Shown here piece by piece: positions 10,809 through 20,084 of a DNA stretch of 64,000 nt (its first letter is position 1; every line of letters starts with the position of its first letter). The notes beneath the pieces were generated by a model. The model was not told the DNA's origin. It saw only the letters and a program-made list of their open reading frames with translations, and ran no database searches. The DNA is from Desulfopila sp. IMCC35008 (GTDB lineage Bacteria; Desulfobacterota; Desulfobulbia; Desulfobulbales; Desulfocapsaceae), in assembly GCF_010646885.2 (NCBI RefSeq), contig NZ_CP050700.1, positions 3,498,501 to 3,562,500 of the forward strand, given 5' to 3'. The translations under genes were made by a program, and so were the position numbers.

Positions 10809-10831
10809 TTATATGGCAAATGACCATATAA
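10809..10831. promoter_or_regulatory. Perfect inverted repeat upstream of the lysine-rich gene
   Basis: TTATATGG, 7-base spacer, CCATATAA. It lies 55-77 bases upstream of the lysine-rich gene's ATG (minus strand) and downstream of the ZIP gene's stop. Symmetry and size fit a dimeric repressor or activator site; the regulator is unknown. Confidence 0.45.
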
Positions 10832-10870
10832 TATACCCGTATACCAAGAAAATGTATTCACTTGCCTGAT

Positions 10871-11680
10871 TTACCCAAGTGCCACATCAAGGGTCATCAT
10901 AATCGAAAATCCTATCATCACCCCTATAGTAGCAATATCTGAATGCTTTTCGGCCTGTGATTCAGGTATCAGCTCTTCAGCGACAACATAAATCATGGCA
11001 CCAGCCGCAAACGACAGAGCATAAGGAAGGATAGGCTGCATCACAACCACAGCGAGTGCCCCGCAAACACCGGCAATCGGCTCAACCATACCTGAAAATT
11101 GTCCATACATGAAACTTTTTGTTCTGGACATACCCTCCCTGCGAAGCGGCACGGATACGGCTGCACCTTCAGGAAAGTTCTGGATGCCAATACCTATTGC
11201 CAATGCAATCGCAGCTCCCAGGGATGCGGAAGGGTGCCCTGCGGCAGCGGCACCGAAAGCGACACCAACGGCCAATCCTTCAGGAATGTTATGTAATGTA
11301 ATGGCCATGACCAGAAGCACAGATCGCTGCCAGCTTGTCTTCACGCCTTCCGCCTCACTTGTCGGAAAACCCGGATGAAGATGGGGTAATACTTTATCGA
11401 CCCCCCATAGAAAGGCGCCACCACTCAAAAATCCGAGCAGGGCCGGAACCCATGGTATCCCTCCCGCCTCTTCAACCATTTGTATGGCCGGTGCAAGCAA
11501 AGACCAGAAACTAGCAGCAATCATGACACCAGCAGCGCTGCCAAGCATGCCGTCCATTACTTTTCGATTAATGGACTTGAAGAAGAAAACCAGGCCCGCT
11601 CCAAGTGCCGTCATGAACCAGGTAAAGCAGGTCCCGGCCAAAGCCTGTTGGACCGGTGAGAGAGACAAAAACCATTCCAC
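10871..11680 (-). CDS. ZIP-family divalent metal transporter
   Basis: About 269 residues with eight hydrophobic segments. The ZIP signature is clear: [14 protein letters not shown] in the fourth span and [12 protein letters not shown] in the fifth, carrying the His/Asn/Glu metal-binding residues. A His-containing loop (LPHLHPGF) precedes them. ZIP proteins bring zinc, iron or manganese into the cytoplasm. The start is GTG 11680, placed seven to eight bases after AAAGGAGG; the frame continues upstream only to a TTG. It is transcribed away from acr3, and the two genes share an intergenic region holding the palindrome at 11722-11740. Confidence 0.88.
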   Translation of the reverse strand: MEWFLSLSPVQQALAGTCFTWFMTALGAGLVFFFKSINRKVMDGMLGSAAGVMIAASFWSLLAPAIQMVEEAGGIPWVPALLGFLSGGAFLWGVDKVLPHLHPGFPTSEAEGVKTSWQRSVLLVMAITLHNIPEGLAVGVAFGAAAAGHPSASLGAAIALAIGIGIQNFPEGAAVSVPLRREGMSRTKSFMYGQFSGMVEPIAGVCGALAVVVMQPILPYALSFAAGAMIYVVAEELIPESQAEKHSDIATIGVMIGFSIMMTLDVALG

Positions 11681-11721
11681 GTGTGCTTCCTCCTTTGGTT
11701 TATAGAACAAAACTATAATGG

Positions 11722-11740
11722 TTTGATAATATTTATCAAA
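11722..11740. promoter_or_regulatory. Perfect inverted repeat between divergent ZIP and acr3 genes
   Basis: TTTGATAA-TAT-TTATCAAA, a 19-base symmetric site in an AT-rich divergent promoter region. A second, weaker ATCA...TGAT symmetry follows at about 11768-11782. The position suits a metal-responsive repressor (ArsR/SmtB or Fur class), but no such regulator gene is in the window. Confidence 0.5.
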
Positions 11741-11871
11741 TAACTATAGCTTAAGGAGTTTAGAATATCAAAATTTCATGATAATATATTTTGTCTTATG
11801 TTTTTTGCATTCTTAAATTAGACACACTATCGGCCATTGGTGTGTGACAAAAACAGGAGAAAAGTACAACT

Positions 11872-13056
11872 ATGAAAAATAAGGCAAATAATGAGAGAAA
11901 AATGACGAGTCTCTTTGAGAGATACCTGACCGTGTGGGTGGGACTCTGTATTGTCGGTGGAATCCTGCTGGGCAAAGTTGCCCCAAACCTGGCCCGGTCC
12001 CTGGACGGTATGTCGATCTATGTCAACGGGGCCCCGGTTGTCTCCATCCCCATCGCTCTATGCCTCTTTTTCATGATGTACCCGATTATGGTGAAGATCG
12101 ATTTTGCCTCTGTCGTTAGGGCTGGCAAAAGTGGCAAGCCGGTTTTTTTGACTCTTTTTCTCAACTGGTGCATTAAGCCTTTTACCATGTACGCCATCTC
12201 CATATTCTTCCTTGGCTTTTTGCTCAAATCCTTTATAGGGGCAGAGGCGATTGATATCGTCAAACTGCCCTTCGGCCTGGACCTTCCGGTCGGGGCCGAA
12301 CATGGCGCAGGTATCGTGGTGATGCAGGAAGGTGTGAAAATGCTGCAGATCCCTCTTTGGAGAAGTTATTTTGCCGGCTGCATCCTGCTCGGCATTGCTC
12401 CCTGCACCGCAATGGTGCTGGTCTGGGGCTATTTAGCCAAGGGCAACGACGGACTGACTCTTGTAATGGTCGCCCTCAACTCATTGACCATGTTGCTGCT
12501 GTACGGTGTACTCGGTGGTTTCCTGCTGGGAGTGGGTAAATTGCCGATCCCCTGGCAGGCCCTGCTGCTATCCGTCGCTATATATGTAGCCCTTCCCCTT
12601 GTCGCCGGTTATTTCTCTCGCAGGTGGATCATCAGCACCAAGGGGGAAAAGTGGTTCAAGGAGAAATTTCTGGGTGTTCTGACTCCTGTTACAATCTCAG
12701 CCCTGCTTCTCACACTGGTCCTCCTTTTCAGCTTCAAGGGAGACGTTATCACCTCCAACCCCTTGACTATTGTCTGGATTGCCATTCCACTGTTTATACA
12801 GACTATTTTAATATTTGCCATCGGCTACGGGGCCGCCAGGCTTTTCAAGTTCAAGTACCAGGATGCGGCACCCGCTGCCATGATAGGGGCCTCCAATCAT
12901 TTTGAAGTAGCCATTGCCACTGCAGTCATGCTTTTCGGCCTTTCTTCCGGTGCAGCGCTTGCCACTGTTGTCGGAGTACTGATCGAGGTTCCCGTAATGC
13001 TGATGCTTGTTGGTTTCTGCAAACGAACCGTTACCTGGTTCGACAATGAGGTATAG
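11872..13056 (+). CDS. acr3: Acr3-type arsenite efflux permease
   Basis: A 394-residue inner-membrane protein with about ten spans. It has the family's conserved cysteine in GIAPCTAM (Cys178) and the conserved glutamate in the NHFEVAIA motif near residue 340. Acr3 exports arsenite, and the arsC-type reductase follows after six bases, which makes the assignment firm. At about 394 residues it is longer than typical Acr3 (about 350): the extra sequence is a loop at about residues 120-160 that includes [15 protein letters not shown] lies upstream of the ATG. Confidence 0.93.
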   Translation: MKNKANNERKMTSLFERYLTVWVGLCIVGGILLGKVAPNLARSLDGMSIYVNGAPVVSIPIALCLFFMMYPIMVKIDFASVVRAGKSGKPVFLTLFLNWCIKPFTMYAISIFFLGFLLKSFIGAEAIDIVKLPFGLDLPVGAEHGAGIVVMQEGVKMLQIPLWRSYFAGCILLGIAPCTAMVLVWGYLAKGNDGLTLVMVALNSLTMLLLYGVLGGFLLGVGKLPIPWQALLLSVAIYVALPLVAGYFSRRWIISTKGEKWFKEKFLGVLTPVTISALLLTLVLLFSFKGDVITSNPLTIVWIAIPLFIQTILIFAIGYGAARLFKFKYQDAAPAAMIGASNHFEVAIATAVMLFGLSSGAALATVVGVLIEVPVMLMLVGFCKRTVTWFDNEV

Positions 13057-13062
13057 TGCTTC

Positions 13063-13500
13063 ATGGAGAGCAACAAATTGAAAAAAACAACCATACTCTT
13101 TCTCTGCACCGGTAACTCATGTCGTAGCCAGATGGCTGAAGGCTGGGCGAGACATTTGAAAAACAATGAAATTATGGCCTACTCGGCCGGTATTGAAAAA
13201 CATGGTATAAATCCCTTTGCCCTCAAGGTCATGGCAGAGGCGGGGATCGATATCTCCAACCAGGAATCAACAACTATTGATGAACTGCCTGTTTCAGAAT
13301 TTGACTGGGTCGTTACTCTCTGCGGACATGCCAGTGAAACCTGCCCCTATTTTCCAGGCAAAAGGGTGCATCAAGGATTTGATGATCCACCGAAGCTTGT
13401 TAAGGAAGAGTGGTCAGAAGAGGAAAAGCTCGCCCCTTACCGAAAGGTGCGGGATGAGATACAAGAGTTTATTGAGTCGCTGCCCCACTCGCTGAAATAG
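13063..13500 (+). CDS. arsC: Thioredoxin-coupled arsenate reductase
   Basis: A 145-residue cytoplasmic enzyme of the low-molecular-weight phosphatase fold that reduces arsenate to arsenite for export by Acr3. The P-loop CTGNSCR provides nucleophile Cys15 and Cys20. The two further redox cysteines, Cys87 and Cys94, sit at the spacing expected for the Cys10/82/89 triad of the thioredoxin-dependent class. It begins six bases after the acr3 stop, so the two form an operon. No arsR gene is linked. Confidence 0.93.
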   Translation: MESNKLKKTTILFLCTGNSCRSQMAEGWARHLKNNEIMAYSAGIEKHGINPFALKVMAEAGIDISNQESTTIDELPVSEFDWVVTLCGHASETCPYFPGKRVHQGFDDPPKLVKEEWSEEEKLAPYRKVRDEIQEFIESLPHSLK

Positions 13501-13552
13501 ATCCGTGGTATAATATTGAGAGCGGGAGAGCGGGATGACTGTTTTCCCAACC

Positions 13553-13801
13553 TTATCGTTCGAGTTTGCTGATAATCTGCTCGGCCATCTGCTGATCGAC
13601 ACCGGTTTCTTCACGAAACTGTTTTATTGCCTCATTCTTTTTACCGAGGCGCACCAGCTCGACTATTTCTGCCGAACTTTCCATATCGTCGTTATATTCA
13701 AGTCCGAGATGGGCCAGCAGAAAAGAGACCTGCCGTTCAAGTCGGGCTATTCGCTTTAATAACTCAAGATTGTTGCCGTCTGTAGTAACCACTCCACTCA
13801 C
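13553..13801 (-). CDS. Small protein with an L7/L12 C-terminal-like segment
   Basis: 82 residues, starting at GTG. The N-terminal half is a leucine-rich helix (ELLKRIARLERQVSFLLAHLG). The C-terminal half, IVELVRLGKKNEAIKQFREE followed by TGVDQQMAEQIISKLE, resembles the factor-binding C-terminal domain of ribosomal protein L7/L12. Proteins of this kind are small and uncharacterised. It lies immediately downstream of the sigma-54 activator on the same strand (45 bases), so could be co-transcribed with it in reverse order from its own start. Role unknown. Confidence 0.65.
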   Translation of the reverse strand: MSGVVTTDGNNLELLKRIARLERQVSFLLAHLGLEYNDDMESSAEIVELVRLGKKNEAIKQFREETGVDQQMAEQIISKLER

Positions 13802-13845
13802 CTCTCTTTGTTAAAGACGCTGAAATTATAGCACCTTTCATCAAA

Positions 13846-15192
13846 TCAGGCAATATCATGCATTTTCAGTTTTTCCCACAGGTTTTTCCTGCTTATGCCC
13901 AGCATTTTGGCCGCATTTGTTCGATTCCCCCCACATTGCAGCAGGGCGCTTTGCAGACAGCGCCTCTCAGCTTTAGCCACCGCAGTAGAGAGGTTATAAT
14001 CGTCGTCTTCCTGGTCATAGAGCCGGGTAAGCTCGGCTGGCAAGTCGGAAGGAGTAATTTCAGGTGTGCGGCAGAGCACAGCCGCCCTCTCAAGAAGGTT
14101 CCGCAACTCCCTTACATTGCCTGGGAAATCATACTGGCGCAAACAGGCAACCGCCTTGGCGGTAATAGAGACATTTCTGCCATGCAAGGTGTTGAACTCG
14201 GCGATAAAGAAACGGCAGAGTTCATCGATATCCTCCCGTCTGTCCTTTAATGGTGGCATCTCAAGTGGTATGACCCGTAAGCGATAGAGCAGATCCTGCC
14301 GGAAATTACCATCTTCCACCTCCTGCTGTAAATTCTTGGAGGTGCAGGCAAGCACCCGGACATCCACCCTTACCGTCTTACTCCCCCCCACCCGCTCGAA
14401 CTCACTCTCCTGAAGAACCCGGAGGAGTTTGGCCTGGAGCGGACCGGGAAGATCACCCAACTCGTCCAGCAGCAAGGTTCCGTTATCCGCCAACTCGAAT
14501 TTCCCTTTCCGCTGCCTGTCGGCTCCGGTAAAGGCCCCTTTTTCATGACCGAAAAGCTCTGATTCAATCAGCCCCTCGGGTATGGCAGCACAGTTTATGG
14601 AGACAAAAGGATTGTCGCGACGTTCAGACGCCCTGTGAATGGCGCGCGCCGCCATCTCCTTACCGGTGCCGGACTCACCTGTAATCAGGATCGTGGCATT
14701 GGTCGGGGCGGCCTGCTCAATAACAGAATAGACACGCTGCATAGCTGGACCGTTCCCAATCATTTCCCTTTCATTCTGCTGCCTGCAATTTTCTTCCAGG
14801 ATTTCACATTTTGCCTTCATTGCCTGGGTCTCGAGCAGACGATTCACCCTGATAATAAGATCATCCATGTCAAAGGGTTTCAGAATGTACTCAGAGGCTC
14901 CTTCACGCAGGCAATTAATAGCATCGTTCACCGAACCGTAAGCGGTCATGATAATTACATCGGTATCAGGGCTTTGCTTAAGCACGTACTGCAAGAGGCC
15001 AAGCCCATCCAGTCCTGGCATGCGGATATCGGAAATCAACAGGTTGTAAACATTCCTGCCACAGAGTTCCCTGGCTTTAAGCCCATCCGGTGCCTCATCA
15101 ACCTGCCATCCGTATTTTTTCAACTTGTCGTAGACAGAGATACGCATAATCTCATCGTCTTCCGCCAAAAGGATTCTTGCCATCTTGTTCAT
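13846..15192 (-). CDS. NtrC-family sigma-54 activator (response regulator)
   Basis: 448 residues: receiver domain 5-120 with phospho-acceptor Asp55 and Lys105; AAA+ domain about 145-375 with Walker A GESGTGKE (172-179) and the sigma-54-contacting GAFTGA loop (219-224); and a Fis-type helix-turn-helix at the end (NRTNAAKMLGISRKNLWEKL). Phosphorylated proteins of this type bind upstream palindromes and drive ATP-dependent opening at -24/-12 promoters. It lies five bases after the sensor kinase gene, so they form a two-component pair. Two strong -24/-12 promoters occur 2 and 7 kb away in front of the nitrogen-oxide operons, each with two copies of the same palindrome upstream, making this the likely activator (inference). 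Confidence 0.95.
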   Translation of the reverse strand: MNKMARILLAEDDEIMRISVYDKLKKYGWQVDEAPDGLKARELCGRNVYNLLISDIRMPGLDGLGLLQYVLKQSPDTDVIIMTAYGSVNDAINCLREGASEYILKPFDMDDLIIRVNRLLETQAMKAKCEILEENCRQQNEREMIGNGPAMQRVYSVIEQAAPTNATILITGESGTGKEMAARAIHRASERRDNPFVSINCAAIPEGLIESELFGHEKGAFTGADRQRKGKFELADNGTLLLDELGDLPGPLQAKLLRVLQESEFERVGGSKTVRVDVRVLACTSKNLQQEVEDGNFRQDLLYRLRVIPLEMPPLKDRREDIDELCRFFIAEFNTLHGRNVSITAKAVACLRQYDFPGNVRELRNLLERAAVLCRTPEITPSDLPAELTRLYDQEDDDYNLSTAVAKAERRCLQSALLQCGGNRTNAAKMLGISRKNLWEKLKMHDIA

Positions 15193-15197
15193 CCTCT

Positions 15198-16766
15198 CTA
15201 TTGTACGGGCCCGTTTATCGGAATTGTTATCGTAAAAACCGTCCCCTCACCTTCCTTGCTGTCCACTGTAATTTCCCCCATCATTCGCTGCACCAGCGAG
15301 TAGGTTACCGCCAGGCCGAGACCGGTGCCTTCACCCACATCCTTGGTCGTAAAAAAGGGATCGAAAATATGCAGCATATCCTCTTCGGATATCCCGGTTC
15401 CCGTATCCTTGAAGGTGAGAATTAATTCGTCCTCTTTCTCCCTGCAACCGATAGTGAGAATCCCCCCATCAGGCATCGCCTGGATGGCATTCAAACCAAT
15501 ATTGATAATGATTTGCTTCAACGCCTCGGCATCAAGCTGATGATTTTTTACAACTTCAATCTCCGTCTCTAATGCAATATTTCTAAGCCGGTAGGAGAGG
15601 AGTTCCATACATTCCCCAAACAAATTACTCACATCGATCAGGCGCGTTTGCAAGGGTTCTGTCCTGCCGAAATTCAGAAGCTGACGCATGATCCCCTCAA
15701 TTTGCCGCATTCCCTTGTCCAGAAGCGGCAAATAGCGACTCACAAGTTCGTCATCGCCCGGATTTTCCCGCATTGACTTGACACAGTTGAGCATGCCCCC
15801 AAGGGGATTATTCACCTCATGGGCAATACCCGCCGTGAGAATACCCAAGGATGCCATCTTTTCACTCAAGTGAGCCTGGTTCCTTGCTTTTAATAACTCT
15901 TTCCTGGAGCGTTTCAATCGTTCACAAAACAGGATAAAATTTTCATCCACCGTATCAAGCTCATCCTTAAAGACAGATGGTAACAGGTGCTGTTCGGGCA
16001 ATTCGTCCGGAAAAGCATCCATCGCCCTGGTCAACCTGCTGATGCGGTGGACAATAAGGGTTTCGAACATCAGGAACAGGGCAACAGTCACAAAAAGTAT
16101 GGAGAGCACACCTATCAGAATTAGGCTGTGAATATTCCGGGAGATAAGATCATCCGCCCAACTGACCGGTATGGTAATGGAGAGCCCACCGCGGATATCC
16201 CCTTCCTGATAGCCGTGGCGGGCATGGCAACTGAGACACGAACTTGTCACCTCCAGGGGAGCCATAAACCGGACTGTCCGGCCATCGCTCCCCTCGGCTA
16301 CATCCATTACCTCGAGAGCTCCTTTTTCAAAAGCATGAAGGGCATCATGTTCAAAATCATCGGGTTCATTGGCCGGATTCACGGGCTTGAGGCTGGTCAC
16401 CCTGAAAAAGCCCAGCCCGTCGCGTTTCGCATATTGGGAAAGCTCGCGGGTAATCATTGCCGGGTTTCTGAGGAAGTAGATATGCCCGGCCGCATCAGTC
16501 ACTGTCGGAAGATCAAGGTACGGATTGGCCTCGACTCCCTTTTGTTTTAAAACAAACAGTCCGTTATGATCAGAAGCCCATTGCCTGGTCAGTAATATCT
16601 GTTTGTGGAGCATTCTGGCCTGCTGTTCGGCCTGCCGCATAATCATCGTCTCATCAAAAACACTGGTACGATAGAGGATATACCCGTAAAAGGCCGTAAT
16701 AATTGCGCCGATAAATATGATGAACTTTGTCCTAAGCAGGATGAATGATGGAAATCTCAGTTTCAT
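15198..16766 (-). CDS. Membrane sensor histidine kinase with heme-c-type motif (DUF3365-like sensor)
   Basis: 522 residues. An N-terminal membrane span (about 13-32) and a second (about 213-235) enclose a periplasmic domain of about 180 residues of the Tll0287/DUF3365 type, containing a CLSCH heme c attachment motif at 177-181. A HAMP-like linker, a HisKA domain with His316 (AHEVNNPLGG) and an HATPase domain follow. Heme-bearing sensors of this type are thought to report redox state or small ligands such as NO. It is the upstream partner of the sigma-54 activator and lies divergent from napM across a 507-base control region, which suggests that it senses a nitrogen oxide or redox signal for the nap and octaheme operons. 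Confidence 0.9.
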   Translation of the reverse strand: MKLRFPSFILLRTKFIIFIGAIITAFYGYILYRTSVFDETMIMRQAEQQARMLHKQILLTRQWASDHNGLFVLKQKGVEANPYLDLPTVTDAAGHIYFLRNPAMITRELSQYAKRDGLGFFRVTSLKPVNPANEPDDFEHDALHAFEKGALEVMDVAEGSDGRTVRFMAPLEVTSSCLSCHARHGYQEGDIRGGLSITIPVSWADDLISRNIHSLILIGVLSILFVTVALFLMFETLIVHRISRLTRAMDAFPDELPEQHLLPSVFKDELDTVDENFILFCERLKRSRKELLKARNQAHLSEKMASLGILTAGIAHEVNNPLGGMLNCVKSMRENPGDDELVSRYLPLLDKGMRQIEGIMRQLLNFGRTEPLQTRLIDVSNLFGECMELLSYRLRNIALETEIEVVKNHQLDAEALKQIIINIGLNAIQAMPDGGILTIGCREKEDELILTFKDTGTGISEEDMLHIFDPFFTTKDVGEGTGLGLAVTYSLVQRMMGEITVDSKEGEGTVFTITIPINGPVQ

Positions 16767-16988
16767 ATTTTTTTTCTAGAGGACACCTTGTGTTCAAGCC
16801 CTGTTTTCGATATCATTTGGGTAGGTAAATTTCTTCAGAGATCTTTATAAACCTTGCAACATTCACTCCATTTCTTTAGTGCGGAAGTCGTTCATTACAT
16901 AACACGTGATCGGAGCCGGGCAACAGAAATCGTTCAACAATACGTCCAGCCCCTGTTTTTAATACATTACCTTGCAACATGCTATCCC

Positions 16989-17004
16989 GTTACCGCATGG
17001 TAAC
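16989..17004. promoter_or_regulatory. Operator palindrome copy 1 (GTTACC-N4-GGTAAC)
   Basis: GTTACCGCATGGTAAC, perfect 6-base arms, centred about 200 bases before the predicted start of the nap operon transcript. It is one of five sites with the same arms between 16.9 and 22.0 kb, and is placed where sigma-54 activators bind. Confidence 0.75.
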
Positions 17005-17071
17005 AACAGGTTCGTTTTTTTACCAGTCTCCAATCACCTCAAGAAGATTCCTGTGACTACTCTCAGGAATC

Positions 17072-17087
17072 GTTACCTATCGGTAAC
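17072..17087. promoter_or_regulatory. Operator palindrome copy 2
   Basis: GTTACCTATCGGTAAC, perfect arms, 83 bases after copy 1 (close to eight helical turns) and about 118 bases before the predicted transcript start. The rest of the 16767-17273 gap holds a 12-base direct repeat ACCTTGCAACAT (16851-16862 and 16969-16980) and the promoter at 17171, but no gene. Confidence 0.75.
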
Positions 17088-17170
17088 AAACCCATAAGAG
17101 ATCTGTAACCAGAAAGTAGCAGCGAATTCCAAGAATTCCGGTAACTACTTGAAACCATAACATTGTCTGA

Positions 17171-17187
17171 TTGGAACAGCATTTGCA
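17171..17187 (+). promoter_or_regulatory. Sigma-54 (-24/-12) promoter of the nap operon
   Basis: TTGGAACAGCATTTGCA has the obligatory GG and GC separated by exactly ten bases and matches the consensus at most other positions. Transcription would start near 17198, about 76 bases before napM. Confidence 0.8.
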
Positions 17188-17273
17188 CTATCTGCCATAT
17201 TCACGATGTATGAAACATCAATCGTAGCTTAACCATGGCAATTGGCAAAAAAATGTATCCGAAGAGGAGGAAC

Positions 17274-17651
17274 ATGGTGAAACAGGAAAATAAGATACTC
17301 TCTGCAGGATTAATCCTCACGTTACTGGCAGCACTGATTATAGCCGTACCGCCTGTAACCGGCAAATCAGAAGCAGATCCCCACCCGGAACTCACCGAGC
17401 AGGAAATGCTGATGGACTGTGCAGAATGCCATAAAGAAGCGACTCCCGAGGTGGAAAAAGAGTGGTTTGATTCCGTCCATGGCATCGCCATGGTGAAGTG
17501 CTACCAGTGTCACGGCACATTCGAAACCTTCAGGCTCACCCCAACCAAGCAGGATTGTGCAACCTGCCACACCAACATGCTGGACAAATGTCCTCAGGAA
17601 AAACCGTGCTGGGAATGTCATGTGCCCCACTCGTTTAAGAATAAAAAGTAG
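17274..17651 (+). CDS. napM: NapM-type periplasmic tetraheme cytochrome c
   Basis: About 125 residues with a signal peptide or N-terminal anchor (LILTLLAALIIAVPPVTG) and four CXXCH heme sites: CAECH, CYQCH, CATCH and CWECH. It precedes napA directly, as napM does in the Desulfovibrio desulfuricans napC-M-A-D-G-H cluster, where the cytochrome is thought to pass electrons to NapA. The start is at ATG 17274 or the adjoining GTG 17277; AGGAGG ends four bases before the ATG. An upstream in-frame ATG (17235) has no ribosome-binding site. First gene of the sigma-54-controlled operon. Confidence 0.85.
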   Translation: MVKQENKILSAGLILTLLAALIIAVPPVTGKSEADPHPELTEQEMLMDCAECHKEATPEVEKEWFDSVHGIAMVKCYQCHGTFETFRLTPTKQDCATCHTNMLDKCPQEKPCWECHVPHSFKNKK

Positions 17652-17686
17652 CCGACATCTGAACTGAACAAACGAAGGAGAACATA

Positions 17687-20074
17687 ATGGCACAGACAAG
17701 AAGAGATTTTATTAAGAAGGCGGCAGCGCTCTCTGCCGCATCCTATGTCAGCATGAACCTGTCGATAGATGATGCCAATAATGCAAAAGCCGATGAAGGT
17801 GTGGTCTGGCATCGCGGCAGTTGCCGTCTTTGTGGTGTAGGCTGCAGGGTAGAACTCGGAACGAAAAACGGTAAACCGATGGGACTCCGTGGCGTCTCTG
17901 AATCACGAACAAACTTCGGTTATGTATGTATGAAAGGCATGCATTTCTGGAAATGTATGCGCCATCCGGAGCGTCTTGTTAAACCTCTTTACCGCAAGAA
18001 AAAAACGGACAAGTTCAAGGAGATTTCCTGGGATAAGGCGCTCGATATAGCCGCCACCGAATTCGCCAAGGCTCATAAGGGAGGTGGTGGTAAAGCAATT
18101 GCCTATTACGGCTCCGGCCAGGCGCTGACAGAGGAAACCTATTTTTTCCAAAAGGTTATGCGTGGCGGTCTGCAGTCCAATAACGTGGAGGGCAACCCGC
18201 GTCTCTGTATGGCCAGTGCGGTCGGCGGTTACCTTACCTCCTTTGGTGCCGATGAACCGATTGGCGGTTATTCAGACTTAGAGAAGGCGCACTGCTTTTT
18301 TATCATCGGCTCCAACACGGCAGAGGCTCATCCGGTGCTGTTCAGGAGAATAATGAGGCGTAAACTCGACAACCCCGATACAGTAAAGGTTATTAATGTC
18401 GACCCACGAGTCTCCCAGACCTCCAGAATTGCTGACAAACATCTGCAGTTCAAACCGGGTACGGATCTGGCACTGCTGAACGCCATGGCCAACGTTATCA
18501 TCGAGGAAAAACTCTACGATGAGGACTTTCTCGCCAAATATACCACCATTAAAAATGGCAAAAAAGAAACCGTTGATTTCGAAGCGTATAAAGCGCAGCT
18601 CGCCAAATATACACCTGAAGCGGCCGCTAAAATGTGCGGTGACAGCTTTAGTGCTGATGACGTTCGTGAGGTAGCTCGCTGGTTTGCCAAATCTAAAGGA
18701 ACCGTCAGTTTATGGACCATGGGTCTGAACCAGCGTAAAAGAGGTGTCTGGGCCAATAACCTGGTCCACAACCTGCACATCCTCACCGGCCAGCTGTTAA
18801 AAGATGGTGCTGACTCCCTCTCTCTCACAGGCCAACCGAATGCTTGCGGCGGTGTGCGTGAAGGTGGTGGACTCTGCCACATCCTGCCGGGTCACCGCCC
18901 AGTCGCAAATGAAAAACTGCGAAACCAGGTCGAGGCGGCATGGGGCGTCCCCGCAGGACGCATACCACCCAAACCGGGCCTGCACACCATGGCCATGTTC
19001 AGCGCTATCAACGAGGCAAAAATAAAGGCGGTCTGGATCAACTGTACCAGCCCGGTCCAGTCCCTGCCAAACTGCAACCTCTATAACAAGGGAATGGCGC
19101 GGGAAGACGTCTTCATCGTCACCACCGATATTTTTCATACCTTGACTACCCAGACCGCGAACCTGGTCCTGCCGACCGCCTTCCATTTTGAGAAGACCGG
19201 TGTCTACGGCTGTACCGAAAGACGATCTCAGATCACCAGAAAAGCGATAGATGCTCCGGGTGATGCAAAACCAGAGGTATGGATAATCAGGGAATGGGCG
19301 AAGAAACTGGCTGAAAAGATGAACGATCCGGTCATCACCCAATGTATCAAACCGTTTGAAGGGCTTGAGGAAGGGTACGAGCTGCCAAAGGCTATCTGGA
19401 ACGAGTATTCCCAAAAACTCACCGCCCATCGCGACAACGACCTGCGTGGCGCTACCTACGAGGTACTTGAACAGATGGCGGATGGTGTCCAGTGGCCTGC
19501 TCCCACTGAAGAATATGCCCTCACAGGCGGTACCGTAAAAAAATTCGTCAAGGGGCGCGATCCAATGGCGGATACCGAGTCCCAAAACGACCTGCCCTAC
19601 CAATTCTACGGCCCTGCCCATCCTGACCGCAAGCTGTGGATCTGGCTACGTGAGCAGGCCGATCCGGAAGAGATACCGGACAGCGAATACCCGTTCTACC
19701 TCTCAACCGGTCGGATAATCGACCACTGGCACACCATGTCCATGACCGGTCGCGTACCGGAATTGCTGCGAGCCAACCCCTACGCCTATGTGGAAATCAA
19801 CCCCAAAGATGCAGAAAAACTTGGTATCAAGCCGGGTGATATGGTGGAAATAAAATCCCGCCGCGGTGTTAATTTAATGCCCGCAAAAGTATATGAAGGA
19901 CCAGTCGAGGGTATGGTCTTTGCTTACTGGCACGATCAGCATAAAGACAGGATGATCAACAAAGTAACCAAGGACGCCTACGATCCAGGCTCCAAGGAGC
20001 CTGAATTCAAGATCTGTGCGGTTCAGGTCAAACGGGTTTCCGGCCCGAAACCGCTTAAGCCTTACATAGTCTAG
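17687..20074 (+). CDS. napA: Periplasmic nitrate reductase catalytic subunit
   Basis: 795 residues, a molybdopterin oxidoreductase that reduces nitrate to nitrite in the periplasm. A twin-arginine signal (TRRDFIKK) leads in. A [4Fe-4S] site follows (Cys46, Cys49, Cys53, Cys81), with the electron-relay Lys83 next to it. Cys174 in NPRLCMASAV is the cysteine expected to ligate molybdenum in NapA-type enzymes, rather than the Asp of NarG. The cofactor-binding C-terminal domain ends with the usual NapA-like segments (STGRIIDHWHTMSMTGR). AAGGAG precedes the ATG. Second gene of napMADGH; 35 bases follow napM. Related Cys-ligated assimilatory enzymes are less likely given the Tat signal and napD/G/H neighbours. 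Confidence 0.93.
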   Translation: MAQTRRDFIKKAAALSAASYVSMNLSIDDANNAKADEGVVWHRGSCRLCGVGCRVELGTKNGKPMGLRGVSESRTNFGYVCMKGMHFWKCMRHPERLVKPLYRKKKTDKFKEISWDKALDIAATEFAKAHKGGGGKAIAYYGSGQALTEETYFFQKVMRGGLQSNNVEGNPRLCMASAVGGYLTSFGADEPIGGYSDLEKAHCFFIIGSNTAEAHPVLFRRIMRRKLDNPDTVKVINVDPRVSQTSRIADKHLQFKPGTDLALLNAMANVIIEEKLYDEDFLAKYTTIKNGKKETVDFEAYKAQLAKYTPEAAAKMCGDSFSADDVREVARWFAKSKGTVSLWTMGLNQRKRGVWANNLVHNLHILTGQLLKDGADSLSLTGQPNACGGVREGGGLCHILPGHRPVANEKLRNQVEAAWGVPAGRIPPKPGLHTMAMFSAINEAKIKAVWINCTSPVQSLPNCNLYNKGMAREDVFIVTTDIFHTLTTQTANLVLPTAFHFEKTGVYGCTERRSQITRKAIDAPGDAKPEVWIIREWAKKLAEKMNDPVITQCIKPFEGLEEGYELPKAIWNEYSQKLTAHRDNDLRGATYEVLEQMADGVQWPAPTEEYALTGGTVKKFVKGRDPMADTESQNDLPYQFYGPAHPDRKLWIWLREQADPEEIPDSEYPFYLSTGRIIDHWHTMSMTGRVPELLRANPYAYVEINPKDAEKLGIKPGDMVEIKSRRGVNLMPAKVYEGPVEGMVFAYWHDQHKDRMINKVTKDAYDPGSKEPEFKICAVQVKRVSGPKPLKPYIV

Positions 20075-20084
20075 AACTTTACCT

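Noticed and set aside
10585..10869. Phe/Ser-rich plus-strand frame
   Set aside because: It is the complement of the lysine-repeat gene, which has the ribosome-binding site and a more plausible protein.
18797..19621. Long open frame antisense to napA
   Set aside because: Shadow of a conserved coding region with biased third positions; no ribosome-binding site.
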